From Pseudactinotalea sp. HY158 (GTDB lineage Bacteria; Actinomycetota; Actinomycetes; Actinomycetales; Beutenbergiaceae), in assembly GCF_009660225.1 (NCBI RefSeq), contig NZ_CP045920.1, forward strand, positions 2,616,079-2,680,078: a DNA stretch of 64,000 nt, written 5' to 3'. The notes under the pieces are model-generated. The model saw only the letters and a program-made list of their open reading frames with translations. It was not told where the DNA came from and ran no database searches. Position numbers and translations under genes: made by a program. This document shows, piece after piece, positions 1-7,532 of the stretch. Position 1 is the first letter of the stretch; the number at the start of each line of letters is the position of its first letter.

Positions 1-70
1 GCCCTGGTCGCTGGCTCGAAGCCGGATTCGACCCTGGTCGGCGACCGGAAGCCGGGGTCGACCCCGGTCG
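1..70. repeat. 30-bp imperfect tandem repeat at the left edge
   Basis: Units begin at about 2, 32 and 62, each starting ccctggtcg or ccccggtcg, and the first two share the core gaagccggnntcga. The repeat lies upstream of the AEC permease gene. It may continue out of the window, so its full length cannot be judged. It contains no ORF. Confidence 0.6.
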
Positions 71-167
71 CGAGGAGAGCCCGCCGCCCGCCGACTCTGG
101 GATGATCGAGCGACCCGCTCCCCACCCGGAACCCGCCCGTGCACCCGACCTCCATCCCCGCCGCCAC

Positions 168-1085
168 ATGAATGGCGTCGTCACGGGATTCGCCACGATC
201 GTGGCGGTCATCGCCGTCGGCTACCTCGCGGCCCGGCGCGGGATCGTGCCCGGCGACGGCGACCGACTCCTCGCCCGGATCTCCTTCAGCATCGCGATGC
301 CCGCGCTGCTGTTCCTCACGCTCATGGACGCCGACCCCGCCCGGGTGTTCTCCCCGCTGCTCGTGGGGATCCTGGTGAGCAGCCTGGCGATGGCGCTGGT
401 CTACCTGCTCCTCGCCCGCCTCCGCCGCAGGCAGCCGCTCGGCGACCTCATCATCGGGGCACTGTCGTCGTCCTACGTCAACGCCGGCAACCTCGGCATC
501 CCGATCGCGGCATACGTGCTCGGCGACGCCTCCTACGTGGCCCCGGTGCTGTTCACCCAGCTGCTCGTGCTCGCGCCGATCTCGCTCACGATCCTCGATC
601 TGACCACGGCCGCCACGCTCACCCCGCGCTCCTGGCTGCGCCCGCTGCTCAATCCGATCATCCTCGCCTCCGCCGCGGGCCTCGCGCTCGGGGCGACCGG
701 CTGGCGCCTGCCCGCCGTCATCCACGATCCGATCTCGCTCCTGGCCGGGGCCGCCGTGCCGCTCGCGCTGCTCACCTACGGCATCTCGCTGTGGGGCTCG
801 GGCGGGCTTCGCGGCGTGCGTCCCTCCGCCGAGATGGGATTGGGGACGACGCTCAAGGCAGTCGTGCATCCCGCGTTCGCCTACTGTCTGGGTCGCTTCG
901 TGCTGCACCTCGAGGCGCCCGACCTGTTCGCCCTTACCGTGCTCGCGGCGCTCCCGACGGCGCAGAACGTCTACGTGTACGCGCTCCGGTACTCCACCGG
1001 GGTCGCGCTCGCGCGTTCGACGATCCTCGTGACCACGGCGCTCTCGATCGGCGTCGTGACGGCCATCGCGGCCTTCCTCGGCTGA
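168..1085 (+). CDS. AEC-family (auxin efflux carrier-type) permease
   Basis: This is a membrane carrier of the AEC family, whose bacterial members export or import organic acids such as malonate or malate; the substrate here is unknown. The protein is almost entirely hydrophobic with about 10 membrane segments. It carries the family hallmarks near the middle: a polar stretch (SSSYVNAGNLGIPIA) that includes the NxGxxGxP motif, and a late helix LPTAQNVYVYA. The reading frame is open from 102, but the first 22 residues are Pro/Arg-rich and hydrophilic. The ATG at 168 gives a protein that starts with the first helix and is about 305 aa, the usual family size. No good ribosome site decides the start. 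The last 75 bases are duplicated at 2666-2742, on the far side of the AbiE cassette. Confidence 0.85.
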   Translation: MNGVVTGFATIVAVIAVGYLAARRGIVPGDGDRLLARISFSIAMPALLFLTLMDADPARVFSPLLVGILVSSLAMALVYLLLARLRRRQPLGDLIIGALSSSYVNAGNLGIPIAAYVLGDASYVAPVLFTQLLVLAPISLTILDLTTAATLTPRSWLRPLLNPIILASAAGLALGATGWRLPAVIHDPISLLAGAAVPLALLTYGISLWGSGGLRGVRPSAEMGLGTTLKAVVHPAFAYCLGRFVLHLEAPDLFALTVLAALPTAQNVYVYALRYSTGVALARSTILVTTALSIGVVTAIAAFLG

Positions 1086-1087
1086 GG
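1011..1087 (+). repeat. Direct repeat copy 1: 3' end of the AEC gene
   Basis: These 77 bases, ending just past the AEC stop codon, recur at 2666-2742 with only two mismatches. The two copies bracket the AbiEi/AbiEii cassette. This copy is joined to the complete permease gene. Confidence 0.95.
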
Positions 1088-1100
1088 GCGCCGATAGCCG

Positions 1101-2021
1101 TCAGTCGTCGATCCCGGTTGTTCCGATGACGTCGATGATCTCGGCGAGCCACAGCCGTGCTTCCGCGACGTCGGGCAGGATCGAAGTGCGCCCGGCCACT
1201 CGAGTCTCTTCGCGTGCGTCGGCATAGCCCAACGCCCAGCCATCCATCGGACGCAACGGAAGCGGCGGCCACGGCTGCTGATCTCGCCACGCAAACGTCC
1301 GCACACAGAGACTGTGGAGACTCGGCAAATCCGGCTTCGCCTGCCAGAGTAGCTGCAGATCGACCAGGTCGTGTGCGCGCATGTACGCGGGATCGGTCAC
1401 GGCGTGAAGCTTCTGCGCAATCTGGTATTCGAGATCGACCACCGCGACGGGCCGAAACTCACCGAATCCGAAATGCGCACCGAACTGTGTGAGGTCGCGG
1501 TCGACCTCTCGTCGACTGTAGGCGTACGGATCGATCTCGGGATCGGAGACCTCGACGTCGAGCCCACCCCACGGGACGTCCAGAAACGCGATCGACACCC
1601 GGTACGGGTGCATGACGTATTCCGGCCGGGCGAGTCCCGGATCGTGGATCCGCCGCGCCCTCACTGTCGCTGTGAAGGCGATCCGGCTCATCGCCCCGGG
1701 ATTCCGTCGAGCCTCACGCTTCGACGGCGGAACCCTCCCCCAGCCCTCCGAGAGTCGCATTCGAAACGCCTGCGCGAATTCCTCCCCGCGAGCGCGCGTA
1801 GAAACATCGAGGTCCGACGTTGCTCGTGTGCCCGATTCCCCAAGTCTCAGTTTGATGCCCATCCCTCCCTTGACTGCAACGGCCTCGGGGAGCATCTGCG
1901 CTACGACGAGCGTGCACAGCATGACCCGAGCCCGGGCCACCGGTATCACCAGCCCTTCCGCAACCTCGGCCAGTCGCTCATTGAGCTGCGTGATATTCCG
2001 CGGCGGACTCGCGCCTGCCAT
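1101..2021 (-). CDS. abiEii: AbiEii/AbiGii-type nucleotidyltransferase toxin (type IV TA)
   Basis: This is the toxin half of a type IV toxin-antitoxin and phage abortive-infection pair. Family members are DNA polymerase beta-like nucleotidyltransferases that halt growth, in studied cases by modifying tRNA. The 306-aa length is typical. Visible motifs are VKGGMGIKLRLG at about residue 50, followed by the paired acidic motif SDLDVS at about 70, which would bind the nucleotide and metal. The ATG at 2021 has a good ribosome site (GGAGGGTGG). The start overlaps the end of the antitoxin gene by 44 bases, so the two are translationally coupled with the antitoxin first. The gene converges on the AEC permease gene with only 15 bases between them. 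Confidence 0.88.
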   Translation of the reverse strand: MAGASPPRNITQLNERLAEVAEGLVIPVARARVMLCTLVVAQMLPEAVAVKGGMGIKLRLGESGTRATSDLDVSTRARGEEFAQAFRMRLSEGWGRVPPSKREARRNPGAMSRIAFTATVRARRIHDPGLARPEYVMHPYRVSIAFLDVPWGGLDVEVSDPEIDPYAYSRREVDRDLTQFGAHFGFGEFRPVAVVDLEYQIAQKLHAVTDPAYMRAHDLVDLQLLWQAKPDLPSLHSLCVRTFAWRDQQPWPPLPLRPMDGWALGYADAREETRVAGRTSILPDVAEARLWLAEIIDVIGTTGIDD

Positions 2022-2550
2022 TCCACCCTCCCTTCAATTCATGTGCTTCCGTGGCACTGATCAGGCCTCGTAGCTCCGCCTCGTCGAGCAGTGCCCGCCA
2101 GCGCTCGTGCGGCATCCGAGGACGGAGATCCTCGAGTGCCCGCCGAACTGTCGTCGCGGGAATGCCGTCATACCTCGTGATGTCCGCGTCGGGCACGTCG
2201 ACACGAGACTCGAGCGCCATCCATTCGGGGAGTGCCCGCCGGACGCGACGGCGCGTCCCCACCCGAATCCTCTTCGGATTGAACTGGCCGATGCCCAGGA
2301 GGTCGAACACGGACTCACGCTGAAGGAATGCCCCCGCGCCTCCAAGCGCCACAGCCACGGCAGGCTCCGTCAGTCGCGACGTGGGCGCTCCCCGATGCAC
2401 ATAGACCCCGTGACCGTAGCGGCGAAGCGCACCACGGGAGGCGAGCTTGCGCACCTCCACCGGCGGCACCCCGGCGTCGTCGGCGGACGCAACGGTCACC
2501 ACGCCGTGGTGGGATACGGCGACCTCCCACAGATCACGCCGATACGTCAA
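1978..2550 (-). CDS. abiEi: AbiEi-type antitoxin / transcriptional repressor
   Basis: This is the antitoxin half of the AbiE pair. AbiEi proteins have an N-terminal winged helix that represses their own promoter and a C-terminal domain that silences the toxin without binding it. The N-terminus (GVVTVASADDAGV, then LASRGALRRYGHGVYV) is the classic AbiEi winged-helix signature. The C-terminal half carries a YDGIPATTVRRAL motif typical of the family. The start is a TTG at 2550 directly behind a strong GGAGGTGG ribosome site. A perfect 12-bp inverted repeat lies 15 bases upstream of the start, so the leader is very short. The 190-aa length is normal. Confidence 0.88.
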   Translation of the reverse strand: MTYRRDLWEVAVSHHGVVTVASADDAGVPPVEVRKLASRGALRRYGHGVYVHRGAPTSRLTEPAVAVALGGAGAFLQRESVFDLLGIGQFNPKRIRVGTRRRVRRALPEWMALESRVDVPDADITRYDGIPATTVRRALEDLRPRMPHERWRALLDEAELRGLISATEAHELKGGWNGRRESAAEYHAAQ

Positions 2551-2565
2551 CGCGCCACCTCCACG

Positions 2566-2597
2566 TCAATACCGTACCAGTTCTAGTACGGTATTGA
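2566..2597. promoter_or_regulatory. AbiEi operator/promoter: 12-bp perfect inverted repeat
   Basis: The arms tcaataccgtac (2566-2577) and gtacggtattga (2586-2597) are exact reverse complements around an 8-base spacer, immediately upstream of the antitoxin ribosome site. On the minus strand a plausible promoter overlaps them (TTGCCT, 16 bases, TACTAG). Known AbiEi proteins bind paired inverted repeats at their own promoter, so autorepression here is the natural inference. Confidence 0.8.
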
Positions 2598-2665
2598 CTA
2601 CGGCAGGCAATCTCGACTGTTCCCCAACACCCACACACCCCGGTCCACCACGCGGAGCGGCCGCG

Positions 2666-2742
2666 GCGCGCTCGACGATCCTCGTGACCACGGCGCTCTC
2701 GATCGGCGTCGTGACGGCCATCGCGGCCCTCCTCGGCTGAGG
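2666..2742 (+). repeat. Direct repeat copy 2: orphan 3' end of the AEC gene
   Basis: This is a second copy of the AEC C-terminal coding sequence including its stop codon (offset 1655 bp from 1011-1087, two mismatches), with no gene body before it. It is the right boundary of the inserted AbiE cassette. The sequence after 2742 is unlike that after 1087, so the homology stops just past the stop codon. Confidence 0.93.
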
Positions 2743-2756
2743 CGGACCGACCCCGT

Positions 2757-2781
2757 CGTCACAGGCCCAAGACATGTGACG
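2757..2781. terminator. Hairpin after the orphan AEC 3' end
   Basis: CGTCACA (2757-2763) pairs with TGTGACG (2775-2781) over an 11-base loop. It probably terminated the AEC transcript before the AbiE cassette entered. No T-run is present. Confidence 0.4.
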
Positions 2782-2830
2782 GCCCGGGCACCGCCCTCCC
2801 CGTGCGGGCGCCACCCGGGCCGGACGTACG

Positions 2831-2980
2831 CTATGCGCGGTTCCTGGCGCGCGTGACGAGCGACATGATCACCGAGATCACCAGCAGGATGATGCCCAGC
2901 CAGATCAGGAACTTCGCGGCCGCGATGAAGACGCCGAGCAGCGCGAGCACGATGCCGACGATGATGAGTGTGAGCCACAT
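2831..2980 (-). CDS. Small 49-aa membrane protein
   Basis: The ATG at 2980 follows a strong ribosome site (GGAGGAGG, 7 bases upstream). The product is one long hydrophobic stretch of about 40 residues, enough for two closely spaced membrane helices, ending in TRARNRA. It resembles the small two-helix proteins of unknown function common in Actinobacteria. It stands alone between the AEC region and the FtsX-like permease gene, in the same direction as the latter. No specific function can be given. Confidence 0.7.
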   Translation of the reverse strand: MWLTLIIVGIVLALLGVFIAAAKFLIWLGIILLVISVIMSLVTRARNRA

Positions 2981-3194
2981 GATCGGTCCTCCTCCATTCG
3001 TCCCGCGGGCGCTGGTCGCACCGGTCGAGGCCGTGTCTGTCACGCTACCGACGCGCACCGACCGCCGCACCACCCCCTCGCAATCCGATCTCGAAGCCAC
3101 CGCGGACCCCGTGCGAGCGGCACCCCGGGAGAGCCGCGATCCCCGATCCGGCGCAGCTCGCCCGGCCTGCACGGGAGCCCGCAGGCCACCCACG

Positions 3195-5936
3195 TCACTG
3201 CGCCAGGCGCCTCCGCACCGGCAGGCGGGAGCGGCTCAGCAACCAGCCGCCGGCGACGGCGAGCAGCGGCAGCCCGATGGCCAGCGCGCCGACATGAGGC
3301 CACGGCACGATCGTCTCCCAGAGGTAGCCGGTGAACCGGTCCGTCTGCTGCCATCGGCCGATCACGAAGGCGAGCAGGAGCCCGGTGCTCACGCCCGCGA
3401 GTGTGCCGACGATCGCGACCACCCCGGCCTGGGCGCTCGTGATCCGCCGGCGAACCCGCGGGCTCGCGCCCACGGCCGAGAGCGTGGCGAGGTCGGCGCG
3501 GGAGTCGGTCACGGCCAGCCCCACGCTCAGCCCGGTCGCGAGCAGCGCCACCACGAGGGCGGCACCGACGATGATGGCTGCCAGGTCCGCGTCGCTGCGC
3601 TTGCCGCCCATCTCCCCCTCATAGGTCAGCCGCACGTTCGCATCGATATCGGACAGGTCCCGGTTGAGCGAGTCCACATCGGCCTGGTCGAGGTCCACAC
3701 CGGTCACCACGGCTCCAACGGTACGGATGCCGAACAGTGGATCGCCCGCATCGGTACCGCCCGGGTCGGCATCCCCCGCCCGCTCCCCGCGATCGGCCAG
3801 GGCGACCTGGGCCGCACCCTCGAGATCCTCGGCGAGGGCCGGCGGCACCACGAGGTCGTATACCTGCGAGGCCCACTCCACGAGGTGTCCACGAGCGGTC
3901 ACCTCCGCCGTGGCCGGCTGGTAGTCGTCGTCCATGACCGTGATGTGCACCCGTCCGTCGGGCCAGATCGCCTCCGGGTCGTTGACCACCACCTCCCCGC
4001 GCGAGAGCGCGTCGGCGGCCGCCGCGGCCCCGTCGAGACCGAGCGCGCCGACCATCGAGCCGTCGTCCACGAGGGCGCCGGATCCCCAGGTGAAGCCGGC
4101 CGACGCGGACGGCACGACCCGGCACCGTTCGTCGGCGGCGTCCTCCGAGTACTCCTGATCCTCCGGGCACACCGTGGCCGGATCGGGCAGCGCCGCCGCC
4201 GACCAGGAGGAGTTCGGTCCCGTGTGAGTCGTCGACTCGAGCAGGCGCACCGGGACCATCCGGGCCTGCGGGAGTACGCCGCCGATCGCGCGTTCGACCC
4301 GGTCGTACTGTTCCACCAGGCCCTCGGCGTCCTGATCCCACGTGCTCAGGCTGACCAGTCCCACCTGGTCCGCGGCCACCGGGCGCCAGATCGCCTCCTG
4401 CACCCGGGCATCGCTCGCGATCCACACGAGCCCCACGGTCGCCGCGGCCACGGCTGCCAACACGGCCGCCACCGCGGGGGCCGTCCGGCTGCGGTGCCGA
4501 CGGGCATCACGCAGCGCGAACCGGGCGGGCAGGCGCATCATCGGAGCGAGCCGGCCGACCAGTTCCACGAGCATCCCCGCGGCCATGACGAGCCCGATCT
4601 CCATCACGATCACGCCGGCGGCGAGCAGCACCGGTTCGCTCACGGTTGCCGCCACCACCCCCATCGCCACGCCGGCGCCCGCCAGGCTCAGCCCCGTCCA
4701 GGCAACCCGCCTACGGGCCGGTACGTCACCGCGGCGCCCCGCGAGCGCCATCACCACGTCGGCCGACGCGGCGCTCCGGGCCGGGAACCACGCTGCGGCC
4801 AACCCCAGCAGCAACGCGATCGCGGCGATGCCGGCCGGCTCGAGCACCGGGATCACGAGGTTCGGCAACGGATAGGTCGAGCCCTGCCGAGTCAGGAACC
4901 AGACCACCGTTCCCGCGCTGCCGACCGCCAGGCCGACCACGCCCGCGATCACGCCGGCCACGAGTCCCGAGGCGAGCACGATCCGGCGCACATCGCCCGG
5001 TGCCCCGCCCGAGGCCGCCACCAGTGCCAGCATGCGGGCGTTGCGCTTGGCGCCCACGGCGAACGCGGGCCCCACGAGCAACACGATCTCCAGCAGCCCC
5101 AGCGCGACCACGGCCGCGATCACCCCGACCACCCGGGCCGTGTCACCGGAGTCGCCGTAAGAAGCAGCCGGAACCTGCTCCGGCGGCGGCGGATCCTCGT
5201 ACACGGCCCGACTCGTCACCACCATCCCGATGGCATTGAGGTTCTGCACGTCGCCCCACGTCACCGGCGCATCGCCGACGACGAACCAGATCGGCTCGCT
5301 CCCACCCACCGTGGACGCGCCGACGAGGCCGGCCACGGGTGAGCTCGAGTCGCCGATGCCGACCACCTCGACCTCCACCGAGTCGAGTTCCACGCGGTCG
5401 CCGATTCCCACGCCGAGCCGGTCGGCGATCTGGCGCCGCAGCACGATCTGTCCGGGCCCCGGCCCGGCGTTCCCCTCGACCTCGCCGAGGAGCCCGGGCA
5501 CGGACGCGGCGTCGAGCACGAGGAACTCGGCCGAGCGTACGAGGGCCCGCCCACTACGGATGGGCAGGCCGACCCGCCCGGCCGGGGTGACGTCGTCCCC
5601 ACGCGGCAGCAGCGACGCGAGGTCGCCCGGGTCCACCGCGCCGAGGTCGGCGGCCGAGCTGTCGCAGCCGGCGGTGCCCAACGGATCCTGCTCGATCGGC
5701 GCGCGCACGTCGCCACAGCCCACGCTCAGCCGGGCCTGGGCGCTCGAGCCCATCTGCCAGGAGATCCGGGTCTCGGTAGTCGGCGTGCTCGTGCGGATCC
5801 CGCCCACGACGAACGCGCCCGCGGCGACCGGGAGCATCATGAGCAGCACGACGAGCGCGGTGCGGCCCTTGCTGCGCAGCGCGTCCCGGCGGGCGATCCG
5901 CAGTGCCACGCGCCAGCGCGCGAGCCGGGCCGTCAT
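3195..5936 (-). CDS. FtsX-like (MacB-type) ABC transporter permease
   Basis: This is the membrane subunit of an ABC exporter of the FtsX/MacB/LolC superfamily, likely moving peptides, lipids or drugs or acting mechanically on the envelope. The 913-aa protein has an N-terminal helix at about 35-50, a long extracytoplasmic domain, a cluster of about six helices around residues 270-520, a second extracytoplasmic domain (530-780) and a final helix block with an FtsX signature. This is the duplicated eight-to-ten-helix actinobacterial layout. Its start overlaps the ATPase gene by 4 bases, so the two are cotranslated. The PadR gene upstream in the same operon suggests substrate-responsive control. 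Confidence 0.9.
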   Translation of the reverse strand: MTARLARWRVALRIARRDALRSKGRTALVVLLMMLPVAAGAFVVGGIRTSTPTTETRISWQMGSSAQARLSVGCGDVRAPIEQDPLGTAGCDSSAADLGAVDPGDLASLLPRGDDVTPAGRVGLPIRSGRALVRSAEFLVLDAASVPGLLGEVEGNAGPGPGQIVLRRQIADRLGVGIGDRVELDSVEVEVVGIGDSSSPVAGLVGASTVGGSEPIWFVVGDAPVTWGDVQNLNAIGMVVTSRAVYEDPPPPEQVPAASYGDSGDTARVVGVIAAVVALGLLEIVLLVGPAFAVGAKRNARMLALVAASGGAPGDVRRIVLASGLVAGVIAGVVGLAVGSAGTVVWFLTRQGSTYPLPNLVIPVLEPAGIAAIALLLGLAAAWFPARSAASADVVMALAGRRGDVPARRRVAWTGLSLAGAGVAMGVVAATVSEPVLLAAGVIVMEIGLVMAAGMLVELVGRLAPMMRLPARFALRDARRHRSRTAPAVAAVLAAVAAATVGLVWIASDARVQEAIWRPVAADQVGLVSLSTWDQDAEGLVEQYDRVERAIGGVLPQARMVPVRLLESTTHTGPNSSWSAAALPDPATVCPEDQEYSEDAADERCRVVPSASAGFTWGSGALVDDGSMVGALGLDGAAAAADALSRGEVVVNDPEAIWPDGRVHITVMDDDYQPATAEVTARGHLVEWASQVYDLVVPPALAEDLEGAAQVALADRGERAGDADPGGTDAGDPLFGIRTVGAVVTGVDLDQADVDSLNRDLSDIDANVRLTYEGEMGGKRSDADLAAIIVGAALVVALLATGLSVGLAVTDSRADLATLSAVGASPRVRRRITSAQAGVVAIVGTLAGVSTGLLLAFVIGRWQQTDRFTGYLWETIVPWPHVGALAIGLPLLAVAGGWLLSRSRLPVRRRLAQ

Positions 5937-6670
5937 CGCGGTCCGCTGCCGGTCAACAGCTGCCCCGGATCGTCGGCATCGGTGGCGTCGACGATCACGC
6001 CGTCACGGAGGAACACGGTGCGATCGGCCCAGGCGGCGAACCGCGGCTCGTGGGTCACCAGCAGCCCGGCCGCGCCGGCGTCGACGCGGGCGCGGACGAC
6101 CCGCATGACCGCCTCCCCGGTGGCGGAGTCGAGCGCCCCGGTCGGTTCGTCGGCGAGGATGAGCCGGCGCGGGCCCACGAGTGCCCGGGCGATCGCGACC
6201 CGCTGCTGCTGCCCGCCCGAGAGCTCGTCCGGGAAGCGGTCGGCCAGCTCGGCCAGGCCGACGTCGGCGAGGGAGTCGAGCGCCTCGCGGCGGGCCCGAC
6301 GCACGCGCAGACCGTCGAGCTCGCGGGGCAGGGCGACGTTCTCGGCGGCGGTGAGGGCGGGGATGAGGTTGAAGTCCTGGAACACGTAGCCGATTCGCCG
6401 CCGCCGCAGCGCGGCCCGCCCCTTCGCGTCCAGGCTGGAGAGGACGTCCCGGGTCACGCGCACGCTGCCGGCGGTGGGACTGTCGAGCCCGCCGGCGAGG
6501 TTGAGCAGCGTGGACTTGCCCGAGCCCGAGGGCCCCATGACGGCCACGAGCTCGCCCATGCGCACGGTCAGGCTCACGCCGTCGAGGGCGCGCACCTCCT
6601 GGGCGCCGTGCCCGTGCACGCGCACGAGGTCGGTCAGGGTGAGCACGATCGGTTCGGCCGGGGCGGTCAT
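5933..6670 (-). CDS. ABC transporter ATP-binding protein (LolD/MacB type)
   Basis: This is the ATPase that powers the FtsX-like permease encoded immediately downstream. Walker A (GPSGSGKST) is near residue 45, the Q-loop follows at YVFQDFNL, the ABC signature is LSGGQQQR and Walker B is LILADEPTGALDS, followed by VTHEP. The TGALDS stretch after Walker B is characteristic of the MacB/LolD group that pairs with FtsX-type permeases. The 245-aa length is standard. Its ATG overlaps the PadR stop in an ATGA, and its own end overlaps the permease start by 4 bases. Confidence 0.93.
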   Translation of the reverse strand: MTAPAEPIVLTLTDLVRVHGHGAQEVRALDGVSLTVRMGELVAVMGPSGSGKSTLLNLAGGLDSPTAGSVRVTRDVLSSLDAKGRAALRRRRIGYVFQDFNLIPALTAAENVALPRELDGLRVRRARREALDSLADVGLAELADRFPDELSGGQQQRVAIARALVGPRRLILADEPTGALDSATGEAVMRVVRARVDAGAAGLLVTHEPRFAAWADRTVFLRDGVIVDATDADDPGQLLTGSGPR

Positions 6671-7347
6671 CGATTCGTCGCCTTCCGGTCGGGGGTGTTC
6701 GTCGCCTTCGGCGCCGGCGTATGGACGACGCGTGGCCGGCTCGCGGCCCGTTCGGCGCGGGATTCGATGTGGTCGAGCCAGCGGAGTTCGGCCTCCGCGG
6801 TGAAGACGTGATGGTCGAGCACGAGCGACCAGGCCAGGTCCGGGTCGCTGTCGGGATCGGTTCGGGCGACCAGTCTCGTCAGGTCCCGCAGTGCGCGCAT
6901 GGTCTCGGAGCGTTGCCGTTGCACCACCTCACGGACGTCGACCCCGGGCATCGTGACGGCGAGCGAGATCTTGATCACGAGTTCGTCGCGCTCGGGCGTG
7001 CCGCGGTTCACGGGGGTGTGCCACCACTCGGCTGCGGCCGAGCGACCGGCCCGGGTGAGCGTGTACTGCTCGACCTCCGGTTCGCCGGGCGCGCCGTGGC
7101 CCGTATTCGCACCTGTGGCCGGGGCGGCGCCGGTATCGGCAGCGGGGCCCGCATCGGCGCCGCCCGGCGGTTCGGCGGCGACCCGGGTGATGAGCCCATC
7201 GCGTTCGAGCCGCTGCGCCGTGGTGTACACCTGCCCGATGTTGAGCGGCCAGGTGCCGCCCGTGCGGGCCTCGAACTCCCGGCGCAGCCGAGCCACGCCC
7301 ATGGGCTGCACGCTCAGCAGCGCGAGGATTCCCTGCTTGACCGACAT
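6667..7347 (-). CDS. PadR-family transcriptional regulator
   Basis: The N-terminus (SVKQGILALLSVQPMG, then RTGGTWPLNIGQVYTTAQRLERDGLI) is a PadR winged helix with the usual WPLNxGQVYxxLxRLExDGLI signature. The C-terminal half, after a Gly/Ala-rich linker at about 75-100, carries the helical dimerisation domain (about 125-200). At 226 aa it belongs to the longer PadR subgroup. The ATG at 7347 follows GGAGG. It is the first gene of the PadR-ATPase-permease operon, overlapping the ATPase by 4 bases. Two copies of a TTACtcgGTAAc palindrome sit just upstream, pointing to autoregulation of the exporter. Confidence 0.93.
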   Translation of the reverse strand: MSVKQGILALLSVQPMGVARLRREFEARTGGTWPLNIGQVYTTAQRLERDGLITRVAAEPPGGADAGPAADTGAAPATGANTGHGAPGEPEVEQYTLTRAGRSAAAEWWHTPVNRGTPERDELVIKISLAVTMPGVDVREVVQRQRSETMRALRDLTRLVARTDPDSDPDLAWSLVLDHHVFTAEAELRWLDHIESRAERAASRPRVVHTPAPKATNTPDRKATNR

Positions 7348-7363
7348 CTCGCCTCCGGCTCAC

Positions 7364-7408
7364 TTACTCGGTAACCGATCGGGTCGACCCTAGCAGTTAC
7401 TCGGTAAC
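7364..7408. promoter_or_regulatory. Paired PadR operator candidates
   Basis: TTACtcgGTAA (7364-7374) and GTTACtcgGTAAC (7396-7408) are palindromes spaced 33 bases centre to centre, about three helical turns, in the 185-base gap between the divergent PadR operon and the MMPL gene. Their position suits repression of the PadR operon and possibly of the MMPL gene. Confidence 0.7.
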
Positions 7409-7532
7409 CTCGGGAGCGGACGGCCCCGATTCCGCCGACGGGCCGGATCGGGGTCACCAGGTCGCCCGGAACCTGCCCACTGGCCGAGGTGGCGGGCGCT
7501 ACCCTGGCCGGAGCCGCGCGAGGAAGGTCACG

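Noticed and set aside
1-70. Possible CRISPR array at the left edge
   Set aside because: The units abut each other without variable spacers, and there are no cas genes anywhere in the window.
2802-5342. 846-aa plus-strand frame opposite the FtsX-like permease
   Set aside because: Its composition is Arg/His/Gly/Pro-rich with no domain, and it is fully antisense to a well-supported gene. It is a typical high-GC shadow.
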